Assembly (NCBI GenBank): GCA_964371725.1
Contig: CAYJNQ010000026.1
Coordinates: 1 to 24,711, forward strand
Origin: JAAYCI01 sp964371725
GTDB lineage: Bacteria; Bacillota; Clostridia; Oscillospirales; Ruminococcaceae
Length of the DNA stretch: 24,711 nucleotides
Direction of reading: 5' to 3'
Positions 8,481 to 15,690 of the stretch are shown here, in pieces. Positions within the stretch are counted from its first letter, which is position 1. Each line of letters begins with the position of its first letter. The notes beneath the pieces are model-generated. The model saw only the letters and a list, made by a program, of their open reading frames with translations. It did no database searches and had not been told where the DNA came from. The translations under genes were made by a program, and so were the position numbers.

Positions 8481-9671
8481 ATGAGTGAGAATAAAAAATC
8501 TTTTTTGGTGGACAAAAGCAAGATGCCACTGGCCATGGGGGTGGCCTTTGTGGCGTTCACAACACAGTTTGGCGGCGGTTTTGCTTCGGGCGCCCAAATT
8601 TATCAGTATTTCATCATTTACGGCGTGTGGGCCATCTTTTTGCCCCTGTTCACCCAGTTTTTGTATGCTTTGTTTTTTTGGTATGGCATGCGCTTTGCCT
8701 ACAAAAACAAATTATACGATTACCGCAGCTTTTCCGATAAATTCTACGGAAAATTCCGCTATGTATTTTCCAACTTATTTGAAATCACCTATCTCATTAT
8801 GATTGCCACGGCCTCGGGTGCGGCCTTTGCCACGGGCGGCTCCACGCTCAACACCCTGTTCGGCCTCCCCTACTGGGTTTGTACACTTGTGGTGGGTGTG
8901 TTCATCTTCGTGATAGCGCTCTATGGCAGTCAAATGGTGCGTCGTGTGGCCGCCACTTTATCCGTGTTGATTATTTTGGGGCTCATTGTGGTGCTGGTGC
9001 CAAACATCATCGCCCAGTGGGACAGCATCTCCATGGCCATATCGCGTATGGGCGCCGGGGAAATGGCCGTGCAGGCCGAGCCCATACAAAGCGGCGCCTT
9101 TTTGCCCGCGCTCGGCAGTGCCTTTTTATACTTTTTATTCCAGCTTCCCTCGGTTTCCGTGATGTATCAGCACATGGAACCGCTTACAAGTGAAAAACAG
9201 GTAAACCAGGCCGGCATCTATATTTTCATTGTGAACAGCTTGGCCATGATGCTGGGCGTGTTTGGCCTTTTGGCCATCGCATTTTTGCCGGCATTGTCCG
9301 AGGCCTCTGTGCCCATGCTTCTGCTTGTGCAAAACGGCGTTGGCTCGGCCGTGCTCACGCCCATCATCTCGGTGTTGATTATTCTCGGTGCCATTTCCAC
9401 GGGCGTGAACATGGTATCCGGCATCGTCACACGCTGTGTGAACGCAGTGGAACGCCGCATTCCCGATGCGGAAAAAGTAAAAAAAGGCCATCGGATGCGC
9501 AACATGGTGTTTGCCTTCATTTTCACGGCCTGTGCCTTTGCCATTGCCCAGTTTGGCCTCATGGCCGTGGTCACCAAGGGTTATGCCTACCTTGGTTATG
9601 CGGGCTTTATCTCGGTGTTTGTGCCCTTTGTCATCCATTTCTTTGTCAGCAAAAATCAAAGCAAGCTGTAA
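8481..9671 (+). CDS. YkvI-like multi-pass membrane permease
   Basis: The 396-residue protein is strongly hydrophobic with roughly ten to twelve membrane segments. Its first helix carries FVAFTTQFGGGFASGAQI, a glycine-rich unwound-helix pattern like that of APC/LeuT-fold transporters and of the YkvI family. No substrate is established for YkvI that I know of. Its place directly behind the Etf-linked dehydrogenase suggests uptake of the acid oxidised by that enzyme; this is inference. The start is ATG at 8481, eight to nine bases after AGGAGG. An in-frame ATG at 8463 overlaps the dehydrogenase stop and would place the ribosome site inside the gene. Residues FVSKNQSKL form the short cytosolic tail. 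Confidence 0.75.
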   Translation: MSENKKSFLVDKSKMPLAMGVAFVAFTTQFGGGFASGAQIYQYFIIYGVWAIFLPLFTQFLYALFFWYGMRFAYKNKLYDYRSFSDKFYGKFRYVFSNLFEITYLIMIATASGAAFATGGSTLNTLFGLPYWVCTLVVGVFIFVIALYGSQMVRRVAATLSVLIILGLIVVLVPNIIAQWDSISMAISRMGAGEMAVQAEPIQSGAFLPALGSAFLYFLFQLPSVSVMYQHMEPLTSEKQVNQAGIYIFIVNSLAMMLGVFGLLAIAFLPALSEASVPMLLLVQNGVGSAVLTPIISVLIILGAISTGVNMVSGIVTRCVNAVERRIPDAEKVKKGHRMRNMVFAFIFTACAFAIAQFGLMAVVTKGYAYLGYAGFISVFVPFVIHFFVSKNQSKL

Positions 9672-9711
9672 CCCTGTTCTATCAGCCGGGGTTGCAAGGG
9701 AGAAAATGCAA

Positions 9712-10461
9712 ATGTCAGTGAATGAAACCGAATATAATTATCCTATCACCATTGAATTTTCCCATTTTGACCCCCAGGGATACCTCACGCCAAAGGGCTA
9801 CCAGCACATTGCCAATTCCATAGCAGACAAGCACCTTATCCGGCATGGTCTGAGCTTTGAAACCCTCATACAGAAGGGCATTTCCTGGGTTCTTTTGTCC
9901 CTTTCCATCGAAATTCAGCACCCCATACAAGAAAGAGCACAAACTCTTTTTGGTAAAACATGGTTTTCAGGCCGCAAGGGCATTTATTTTCGCCGGGAAA
10001 TCAGCGTGCATCGGGAGGACGGCACCATGGTGTTTTGCTGTGCCTTGTATTCTACTTTGCTCGATTTGAATACAAGAACCATCTACCGAAAACGGACATT
10101 GCCCTTTGAGCTTATGGAGCCTACCGAAAAAATTCTATTGCCGGCAACCCCCAGCTTTAAAGAGAAGCAAAGCTTTGTGAAGGGGGAGCAGCAAACTGTT
10201 AAAAGAAGCTATTTAGACATGCTGGGCCATGTGAACAACGAGAGATATGGCGATTTTTGCTTTGATGCACTGAGTGAGAGTGAAGCAGATTTGAAAACAC
10301 TGCATCGCATGGAGTTGTATTTTGTGTCGGAATTGAACTTACAAGACAGCTTTTCTGTGAACAAGGCTGTGCAAGATAAGCGTGTATTTGTGCAAGGGCT
10401 TTGTGAGCCGGAGGAAAAACCATCTTTTTACGGGGTGTTCGATTATCTCCCCTCACTGTAA
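9712..10461 (+). CDS. Acyl-ACP thioesterase-like double hotdog protein
   Basis: The 249-residue product fits the bacterial acyl-ACP thioesterase family (about 240-250 residues), which releases fatty acids from acyl carrier protein. The first hotdog holds FDPQGYLTPKGYQHIANSIA and, further on, KGISWVLLSLSIEI. The second holds DMLGHVNNERYGDF, the N-terminal helix region that in this family carries substrate-site residues. ATG at 9712 is nine bases after AAGGGAG; ATG at 9706 is also in frame but too close. It follows the permease by 40 bases in the same direction. A role in membrane lipid or free fatty-acid production is likely, with no clear tie to the dehydrogenase module. Confidence 0.75.
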   Translation: MSVNETEYNYPITIEFSHFDPQGYLTPKGYQHIANSIADKHLIRHGLSFETLIQKGISWVLLSLSIEIQHPIQERAQTLFGKTWFSGRKGIYFRREISVHREDGTMVFCCALYSTLLDLNTRTIYRKRTLPFELMEPTEKILLPATPSFKEKQSFVKGEQQTVKRSYLDMLGHVNNERYGDFCFDALSESEADLKTLHRMELYFVSELNLQDSFSVNKAVQDKRVFVQGLCEPEEKPSFYGVFDYLPSL

Positions 10462-10490
10462 TTTCATGTTCGTATCCAAAGGAAATTCAA

Positions 10491-11567
10491 ATGTATTTTT
10501 TTAACAAAACCCAGAACCATTTGCAAATTTTTCAGTTGAAAGCCGCCTTATTGATTGTTTTTATAACCATTTTTTCAACCTCACTTTCCGGTTGTTTTGC
10601 AAGTGAAGCTCAGGCTCAAACGGCCACTACCTTTGTGATGGATACCTTGGCAACACAAACGGCCTATGGGCAGCATGCTCAAGAAGCCATGCAAGCCGTG
10701 AATCGCGCCTTGGCCGAAGAGGAAGCAAGACTCTCACTCTATGACCAAAACAGTGACATTGCACGTGTGAATACACAGGCTGGTGGTGCGGCGGTCTCGG
10801 TGTCATCCGAGACCGCGCAGCTGGTTCAAGACGCGCTGGAGCTGTCTTTAGACAGTGAGGGCGCGTTTTCCTTAAGCCTTGCTCCTCTTACAACGGCATG
10901 GAATATTGCAGGCGATACCCCGCGTGTTTTGGAAGAAAGCGAGGTGGAAAGTTTGTTGCCTTTGGTGAATGACAGCGGCGTGTTTGTGCGGCAAAACAGC
11001 ATCGCTTTGGAGCTAGAGGGTATGGGCTTGGACCTTGGGGGGCTTGCCAAGGGAGCGGCCTGCTCGGTGGCGGCCGATATCTATGAGGAATACGAGGTAG
11101 ACAGTGCGCTTCTATATTTGGGCGGTAACATCTATGCGCGCGGCACAAAGCCCGGCGGAGAACCTTGGCGCATTGGCTTTCGAGACCCTGAGGGCGGCCA
11201 AGACAGCTACATCGCCTCATTTTCTTTGCAAGATGAAGTGGTGGCGGTCTCAGGCGGATATGAACGCTATTTCGAGCAGGATGGCGAGCGTTATATCCAC
11301 ATTTTGGACCCACGCACAGGCTACCCCGCCGAGAGTGACCTCTTATCTGTGGGGGTTTTGCACGAAAACGGTTTGGAGGCCGACATCACATCGACTACCT
11401 TATATGTGCAAGGGCTTCGCGGTGCGCTTTCCTATATGCAAGAGGGCGGCCTTGCCATTGCGCTGGACAAAACGGGTAATCTGTATGTGTCGAAAGCGCT
11501 TGAGGCGGATTTTTCTTTGCAATCGCCGGGCAGCCACACACTTCATTTTGTAGAGGTGAGCGCATGA
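10491..11567 (+). CDS. apbE: Exported FAD:protein FMN transferase lipoprotein
   Basis: ApbE attaches FMN to Thr/Ser of exported flavoproteins such as RnfG/NqrC and extracellular reductases. The 358-residue product starts with a signal peptide ending in the lipobox LSGC (Cys35), so it should be anchored on the outer face of the membrane. Motifs include LDLGGLAKGAACSVAADIY (residues 180-198), ALLYLGGN, VAVSGGYERYF (251-261), YIHILDPRTGYP and the metal-site loop ADITST (297-302), where many members have DALST. The start ATG is seven bases after AAAGGA. Its stop overlaps the start of the next gene (ATGA), an arrangement expected for co-function. No FMN-binding target gene is in the window. Confidence 0.92.
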   Translation: MYFFNKTQNHLQIFQLKAALLIVFITIFSTSLSGCFASEAQAQTATTFVMDTLATQTAYGQHAQEAMQAVNRALAEEEARLSLYDQNSDIARVNTQAGGAAVSVSSETAQLVQDALELSLDSEGAFSLSLAPLTTAWNIAGDTPRVLEESEVESLLPLVNDSGVFVRQNSIALELEGMGLDLGGLAKGAACSVAADIYEEYEVDSALLYLGGNIYARGTKPGGEPWRIGFRDPEGGQDSYIASFSLQDEVVAVSGGYERYFEQDGERYIHILDPRTGYPAESDLLSVGVLHENGLEADITSTTLYVQGLRGALSYMQEGGLAIALDKTGNLYVSKALEADFSLQSPGSHTLHFVEVSA

Positions 11568-12151
11568 GACGAGGAAAAAGCAGAGAGGTTGCCTTGCTCG
11601 GCCTTTTGTTTGCCCTTGTGCTTGCGCTTGGTTTTTTGGAAAATATTGTAGCAACTGCCCTTTTGTTGCCACCGGGGGTAAAGCCCGGGCTTGGCAATGT
11701 GGTGATCTTGTTCTGCCTTTGGTTTCGCTCAAAGCGAGAAGCGACTGTTTTGGTGCTTTTGAAATCGGGGTTTGCCCTGTTGACACGCGGGGGGCTGGCG
11801 GCCTCTTTAAGCGCATTTGGCGGCTTTGCCTCGCTGCTATTGATGAGCTTACTCTTTTTGTGGATGCATCCACCACGGGTGTTGCCCATTTCTGTATTCG
11901 GCGCCCTTGCACATAATTTCTCCCAACTTTTTTTGTTTTCCCTTTTGCTTGGCGGGCGTTTTGTGTGGAGTTATGCCCCGATTTTACTTGTGGCGGGCCT
12001 TTTATGTGGCGGGCTTACGGCCCTGTTGTTGCGTGCTCTGCTTGCGCCCCTTTCTCGCATGGGTTTGGTTGTGAATATGGAGCAATCGCCCAAAAAAGGA
12101 AAAAGTGTATCCAAAGACGAACACAGTGCCGGGGAAAATGAAAAAAATTGA
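11564..12151 (+). CDS. Gx transporter family membrane protein (annotated elsewhere as heptaprenyl diphosphate synthase component I)
   Basis: The 195-residue membrane protein has about five hydrophobic segments and the signature PPGVKPGLGNVVIL (residues 35-48), typical of the Gx transporter/Hpre_diP_synt_I family. Genes of this family often sit beside apbE and beside NusG-domain-II or FMN-binding proteins. I recall relatives in flavin-based extracellular electron-transfer loci of Listeria type. Start and apbE stop overlap by four bases, which couples translation. A role in moving quinone precursor, flavin or another small molecule for the exported flavoprotein system is inference. The C-terminal 30 residues are charged and cytosolic. 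Confidence 0.8.
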   Translation: MRRGKSREVALLGLLFALVLALGFLENIVATALLLPPGVKPGLGNVVILFCLWFRSKREATVLVLLKSGFALLTRGGLAASLSAFGGFASLLLMSLLFLWMHPPRVLPISVFGALAHNFSQLFLFSLLLGGRFVWSYAPILLVAGLLCGGLTALLLRALLAPLSRMGLVVNMEQSPKKGKSVSKDEHSAGENEKN

Positions 12152-12160
12152 AAAAAGGTA

Positions 12161-12189
12161 TTGCATTTTTAAAAAATATATTGTATAAT
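12161..12189 (+). promoter_or_regulatory. Promoter of tRNA-Val
   Basis: TTGCAT (12161-12166) and the perfect TATAAT (12184-12189) are separated by 17 bases. The predicted start lies near 12196, five bases before the tRNA. Confidence 0.75.
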
Positions 12190-12200
12190 AAAAAAGCTCT

Positions 12201-12277
12201 GGGGGATTAGCTCAGCTGGTTAGAGTGCATGCATCACACGCATGAAGTCTGGGGTTCGAGTCCCTAATTCCCCACCA
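12201..12277 (+). tRNA. tRNA-Val (anticodon CAC), CCA encoded
   Basis: A 77-base cloverleaf can be drawn by hand. The acceptor stem pairs GGGGGAT with ATTCCCC, the D stem GCTC with GAGT, and the anticodon stem CATGC with GCATG around the loop ATCACAC. The T stem pairs TGGGG with CCCTA around TTCGAGT. Discriminator A and a genomic CCA end the molecule. U33 is followed by CAC, which reads GUG valine codons. Position 32 is A, which is slightly unusual. Confidence 0.95.
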
Positions 12278-12312
12278 AAGCCGTCCATTTCTTTGAAATG
12301 GACGGCTTTTTT
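12278..12312 (+). terminator. Intrinsic terminator of tRNA-Val
   Basis: A 15-base-pair stem (AAGCCGTCCATTTC with its complement) closes a three-base loop and is followed by TTTTTT. It starts directly after the encoded CCA. Confidence 0.9.
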
Positions 12313-12325
12313 ATGTGATGAACAA

Positions 12326-12352
12326 GAGACCCTCGGTATACCCGAGGGTCTC
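12326..12352. repeat. Perfect 11-bp hairpin downstream of tRNA-Val
   Basis: GAGACCCTCGG (12326-12336) pairs perfectly with 12342-12352 around TATAC. It has no T-tract on either side. The bases just after it (GCCGTCCAT, 12354-12362) repeat the left arm of the tRNA terminator and could pair with that terminator's right arm. The rest of the gap up to 12558 holds no gene and only weak hairpins (near 12390 and 12470). No convincing terminator for the minus-strand RACE gene is visible. Confidence 0.6.
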
Positions 12353-12558
12353 AGGCCGTCCATAAAGTACTCATTGCGTTGTCTGGCTGCAAAAGCCGGC
12401 TAGTTGCCTATCGCATAGATGCGCTTTTGTGGCATGTTTGATAAGCTTCGCAGAGCGAATCCAGAAAGCCAACCGCCAAAGGCGGCACCCGGGCAAGTCA
12501 AAGCATCGGGCACTTTCTCGGCCGCCCTGTACTTTTTTCATCGGCATTTTATTCTGTT

Positions 12559-14121
12559 TCAGCTACACTCGTGCGAAGAAAAACACATGTTTTCCACATA
12601 GGCATCCATGAACAAAGGATGCTCTGCCAAGTTGATGCTGCATGCTGTTTTGGGAATGGCACCCAGCGTATCCAGGTTTTCTTTATGGCATAAAATTTTA
12701 CATGTGCCATCCAGGGCCGCATTGCCCACCACCTTTGTTTTCTTTTCAAACTCTTTTGGCACAAGGCCAATTCCAACGGCACTCTGCAAATCCAAATAAC
12801 TGCCGAAACCACCCGCCAAAAACAAGGTTTCCACCTCACTTTCAGTGTGGGTAAGCAGGGTTTCTATGCCCGCGCAAATGGCACTTTTAGCCAGCTGAAT
12901 TTGGCGGATGTCGCGCTGTGTCACAAACACATTTTCAGCCAATTTACATGCACTTTGCCCGTTCACCTCGCAGAAAAGGCCCAGTTCCTCCAGCCTTCCC
13001 TCGTCCAAATATCCGCTCTCATCGATGGCACCTTCCAAAAGCAGGGCATACACAGCATCCAGAATACCGCTTGCACAAATGCCGCGGGGTGTGGCATTGC
13101 CCAAAGTATGCATTTGCAGTGCACCATTTTCAAACCAAATACGGTCTATGGCACCGTTTTGTGCCAGCATCCCGCTGTGTAGCTGTGCCCCCTCAAATGC
13201 AGGCCCTGCCGCTGTGGCACAACAGGTTAGTGCCCCACCCTGCCAAAGTGCCATTTCACCATTGGTGCCAATATCCACAAGCAAACCACTTTTTTTCGTT
13301 TGGCAAAGCTCGGTTGCCAAAACTGCCGCCGTGATATCTGCCCCGACAAAGGCCGATATACAATTACACAAATACACGCGGGCATTGGGAAGGCTCGAAA
13401 GCAACAGCTCCTCGCCGTGCACCCATTCCCCAAACAGTCGGTCTGCCTCAAAGGGGAGCGCACTAAGAGAAATGGGATTTGTGCCCGTCAACAAATACAA
13501 CATGGCTGTGTTGCCGCAAATGGCCACGGTATCCACGTTGGAAAGGGCGCACCCGGCCTTGTCTGTAAGTTCTTGTACCAAGGCGTTTAAATCGGCCGCG
13601 ATGGCCTCTTGCAAGGCACGCTGGCGATTGTCCAAGGCTTTTTCAATGCGAGACATCACATCGGCGCCAAATTGCCCTTGGGAATTTTTACACGCGGCCA
13701 CAGCCAAAACACCTGTTTCATCAAACAGTTTTGCTGCAAGCGTGGTGGTGCCCACGTCTATGGCGATGCCAAAGTGTGAAAACAAAGGCTGAGTAACGGT
13801 TATCTCGCTTTCGCCCGTGTGAATGTTTTGTGCCTCACCCTCGCTTTCATGGCGCTGTATATGCAAGGGTGTCTCTGCTACTTTGACCTTACACGCAAGA
13901 CGTATGCCCTTGGAAAGTTCTGTTTCACTAAGCAATTTTTTCTCCTGCGCTTCTATGGCAGAAGCCTCTCCCCTCACGCGAACACGACATTTTCCACAGG
14001 TGCCCGCACCGGCACATGGCATTGCCAAAAACAAACCGGCCTCCTCCAGCACCTCACTTAGGGACGTTCCAACTTTGGCTCTTACCACTTTTCCCTCGAT
14101 TGTTACGGACGTTTCTTTCAT
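12559..14121 (-). CDS. RACE protein: ferredoxin-ASKHA reductive activator of corrinoid proteins
   Basis: The 520-residue product has an N-terminal [2Fe-2S] domain with C36-x5-C42-x2-C45 and C77. An ASKHA ATPase follows (IAIDVGTTTLAAKLF from residue 119; LLVDIGTNGEM 280-290; LFLAGGFGSY near 460), as in DUF4445/RamA-like proteins. Such proteins use ATP and low-potential electrons to bring inactive cob(II)alamin back to cob(I)alamin on corrinoid proteins of methyl-transfer systems. The start is ATG at 14119-14121, eight bases after AAGGAG; the reading is open further upstream without a site. It is the last gene of the CobW-DUF2284-RACE group. The substrate is presumably the corrinoid protein at 17080-17721. 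Because the local MetH lacks its own reactivation domain, MetH may be a second client. Confidence 0.9.
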   Translation of the reverse strand: MKETSVTIEGKVVRAKVGTSLSEVLEEAGLFLAMPCAGAGTCGKCRVRVRGEASAIEAQEKKLLSETELSKGIRLACKVKVAETPLHIQRHESEGEAQNIHTGESEITVTQPLFSHFGIAIDVGTTTLAAKLFDETGVLAVAACKNSQGQFGADVMSRIEKALDNRQRALQEAIAADLNALVQELTDKAGCALSNVDTVAICGNTAMLYLLTGTNPISLSALPFEADRLFGEWVHGEELLLSSLPNARVYLCNCISAFVGADITAAVLATELCQTKKSGLLVDIGTNGEMALWQGGALTCCATAAGPAFEGAQLHSGMLAQNGAIDRIWFENGALQMHTLGNATPRGICASGILDAVYALLLEGAIDESGYLDEGRLEELGLFCEVNGQSACKLAENVFVTQRDIRQIQLAKSAICAGIETLLTHTESEVETLFLAGGFGSYLDLQSAVGIGLVPKEFEKKTKVVGNAALDGTCKILCHKENLDTLGAIPKTACSINLAEHPLFMDAYVENMCFSSHECS

Positions 14122-14137
14122 AGCCCGGCTCCTTTTG

Positions 14138-14680
14138 TTATACTCGTATGAGTAAAGCACTAAAATAGGTGACTGTGTTTTGCCCATTGATGTAGTTCAT
14201 ATGGCAAGTTTTGGCCAGTTTCGACACATGCACGCAGTATGCATCTACAGAGTCGAGCCTTTTTTGGGGAAAATGGCAAGGCTTGTCATCCAAAGCTGCA
14301 CAGCGTTTACAGACAGCGCAACCGCCACAACTTAAATTTAAAAAAGTTGCAAATGTTTCTTTTTTTGCAAGCTCACTCACTTGCATACTCAGCTCGAGGT
14401 GGTGCTTCGAGGCCGCTTGCATCCCCTCAATGTCGAAAGAATCTTCCAAAGTGGAAATGCTTTGATACACAATGGCACGCTCGTACCCTTTGGCCCTTTC
14501 AATGAGCACCTCAGCTTCACCTGCAAGTGGTGGACAACTCCAGTATTTCCCGTATTTGCCACAGGCATTCGATTCGCACAAAGAACGAAAAGACGGCTCA
14601 AACACCATGTCTGAAACGGCAATTTCAGCCACGGATGAAGCCCCAAGTCCCTTCACTTTTTCCATAAATTCCGTATACAT
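14138..14680 (-). CDS. DUF2284 Cys-rich metal/Fe-S binding protein
   Basis: The 180-residue product matches DUF2284 proteins, described as predicted metal-binding. The N-terminal part has C35-x4-C40-x8-C49PP. The C-terminal part has C118-x2-C121-x2-C124-x2-C127 and a later C135, a pattern like a [4Fe-4S] ferredoxin site, with C149 beyond. No catalytic role is known to me. Members often occur in corrinoid methyltransferase neighbourhoods. Here it lies between a CobW-like GTPase (24-base gap) and the RACE gene (16-base gap), which suggests electron delivery to, or maturation of, the RACE protein. AGAGGAG precedes the ATG at 14678-14680. Confidence 0.82.
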   Translation of the reverse strand: MYTEFMEKVKGLGASSVAEIAVSDMVFEPSFRSLCESNACGKYGKYWSCPPLAGEAEVLIERAKGYERAIVYQSISTLEDSFDIEGMQAASKHHLELSMQVSELAKKETFATFLNLSCGGCAVCKRCAALDDKPCHFPQKRLDSVDAYCVHVSKLAKTCHMNYINGQNTVTYFSALLIRV

Positions 14681-14704
14681 TCCAGCTCCTCTTTCCGTTG
14701 CCCG

Positions 14705-15619
14705 TTAAAAGCAAATGTCTGCAATTTCATTTGGGTAGAAATTGTGTGCGGCTTTTATGCTTTTTCGCAAGGGCATCCCTGCGCCGGCCAGCACCACAAT
14801 TTTATTTTCATTTGTCGTTTCGCCCGCATAGGGCGCAAGGGAGATATAGCTGCCCACACAGTCTGCCAAAAAGGGTTCGCCCTGCAGGCGTGCAAAACCC
14901 TTGATGCGGTAGCTATCTTCGGCAATCATTTGCAAAAAGGCCAACAGTTGCTCTTTTGTCATGCTTTCATGCAAGGTCACTGTGGCTTTTTGCAATGTGA
15001 TGTCTCGCGCATCCAATGCACTTTCCATATCCAGGTTCGGCACCACATGGCGAAGCCAGTCGGCTTCTACCCGCCCAAAACTTGTGCGCTGCAAATGCAT
15101 GGCCGGGTTTATCAAAAGCACCTCTTGTTCCAACGCTTTCAGCCGCTCTTCGTCTACCAAGTCCGTTTTGTTGACAAGCCCAAGGCTGGATACCTGAATT
15201 TGCTTTGGCACCACGCGCGCCGTACTTCTCACTTTTTCAAAGCGTGCCGCATCCAAAAGGCAAATGCTGCCGCAGTACTCTATTTCCCGAAAAGCGGGCA
15301 CCTCCAGCACCTTGCGCACATTGGTCGGGTCACTCAGGCCCGAGGCCTCTACAAGCAGCAAGTCTGTGTCGCGGTGCTTTGTGAGCACGGTTTGCAATTC
15401 TTCCTCGAATTTGTCTAGGCGGCAGGCGCAAAAAATAGACCCATTGTTGATTTCCGCCATATAGGCATTCATTTCGCGCAACAAAGTGCCGTCCACGCCC
15501 TCGCGACCAAACTCGTTCACGATCAAATATACTTTTTGTGTGTCAAACAGACGCAAAAAATTCTTTAAGAAGGTGGTTTTGCCCGCACCCAAAAAGCCGG
15601 TTATCAAATACAGTTTCAT
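14705..15619 (-). CDS. CobW/COG0523-like GTPase (P47K family)
   Basis: This SIMIBI-class GTPase has the P-loop GFLGAGKTT (residues 8-16), NEFG at 35-38, a Walker-B-like LLLVEASGLSDP (88-98) and the guanine motif NKTD (150-153). COG0523 proteins act as metal chaperones or insertases. The usual CxCC metal motif is reduced to C64-x-C66 followed by Arg. The C-terminal domain is the short CobW_C type, and total length (304) is typical. ATG at 15617-15619 is six bases after GAGGAG; an in-frame ATG two codons upstream abuts that site and is less likely. It starts a three-gene group ending in the RACE protein. Activity on cobalt, corrinoid or iron for that system is inferred. Confidence 0.85.
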   Translation of the reverse strand: MKLYLITGFLGAGKTTFLKNFLRLFDTQKVYLIVNEFGREGVDGTLLREMNAYMAEINNGSIFCACRLDKFEEELQTVLTKHRDTDLLLVEASGLSDPTNVRKVLEVPAFREIEYCGSICLLDAARFEKVRSTARVVPKQIQVSSLGLVNKTDLVDEERLKALEQEVLLINPAMHLQRTSFGRVEADWLRHVVPNLDMESALDARDITLQKATVTLHESMTKEQLLAFLQMIAEDSYRIKGFARLQGEPFLADCVGSYISLAPYAGETTNENKIVVLAGAGMPLRKSIKAAHNFYPNEIADICF

Positions 15620-15638
15620 GGCCATCTCCTCATAAGCT

Positions 15639-15675
15639 AAAAAAGGGCTGTTTCAAAATATTTTTGAAACAGCCC
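15639..15675 (-). terminator. Intrinsic terminator after the UroD-Trx methyltransferase gene
   Basis: On the minus strand a perfect 14-base-pair stem (GGGCTGTTTCAAAA and complement, 15645-15675) closes a three-base loop and is followed by six T. It lies 15 bases after the methyltransferase stop and 19 bases before the CobW-like start. Confidence 0.9.
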
Positions 15676-15690
15676 CCAAGTTATATGTTT

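Noticed and set aside
12353..12558. Small RNA or gene between tRNA-Val hairpin and RACE gene
   Set aside because: Only weak short hairpins and no promoter or ribosome site were found.
12908..13792. Long open reading (294 codons) on the plus strand
   Set aside because: It is antisense to the RACE gene, has Ser/Pro-rich shadow composition and no ribosome site.
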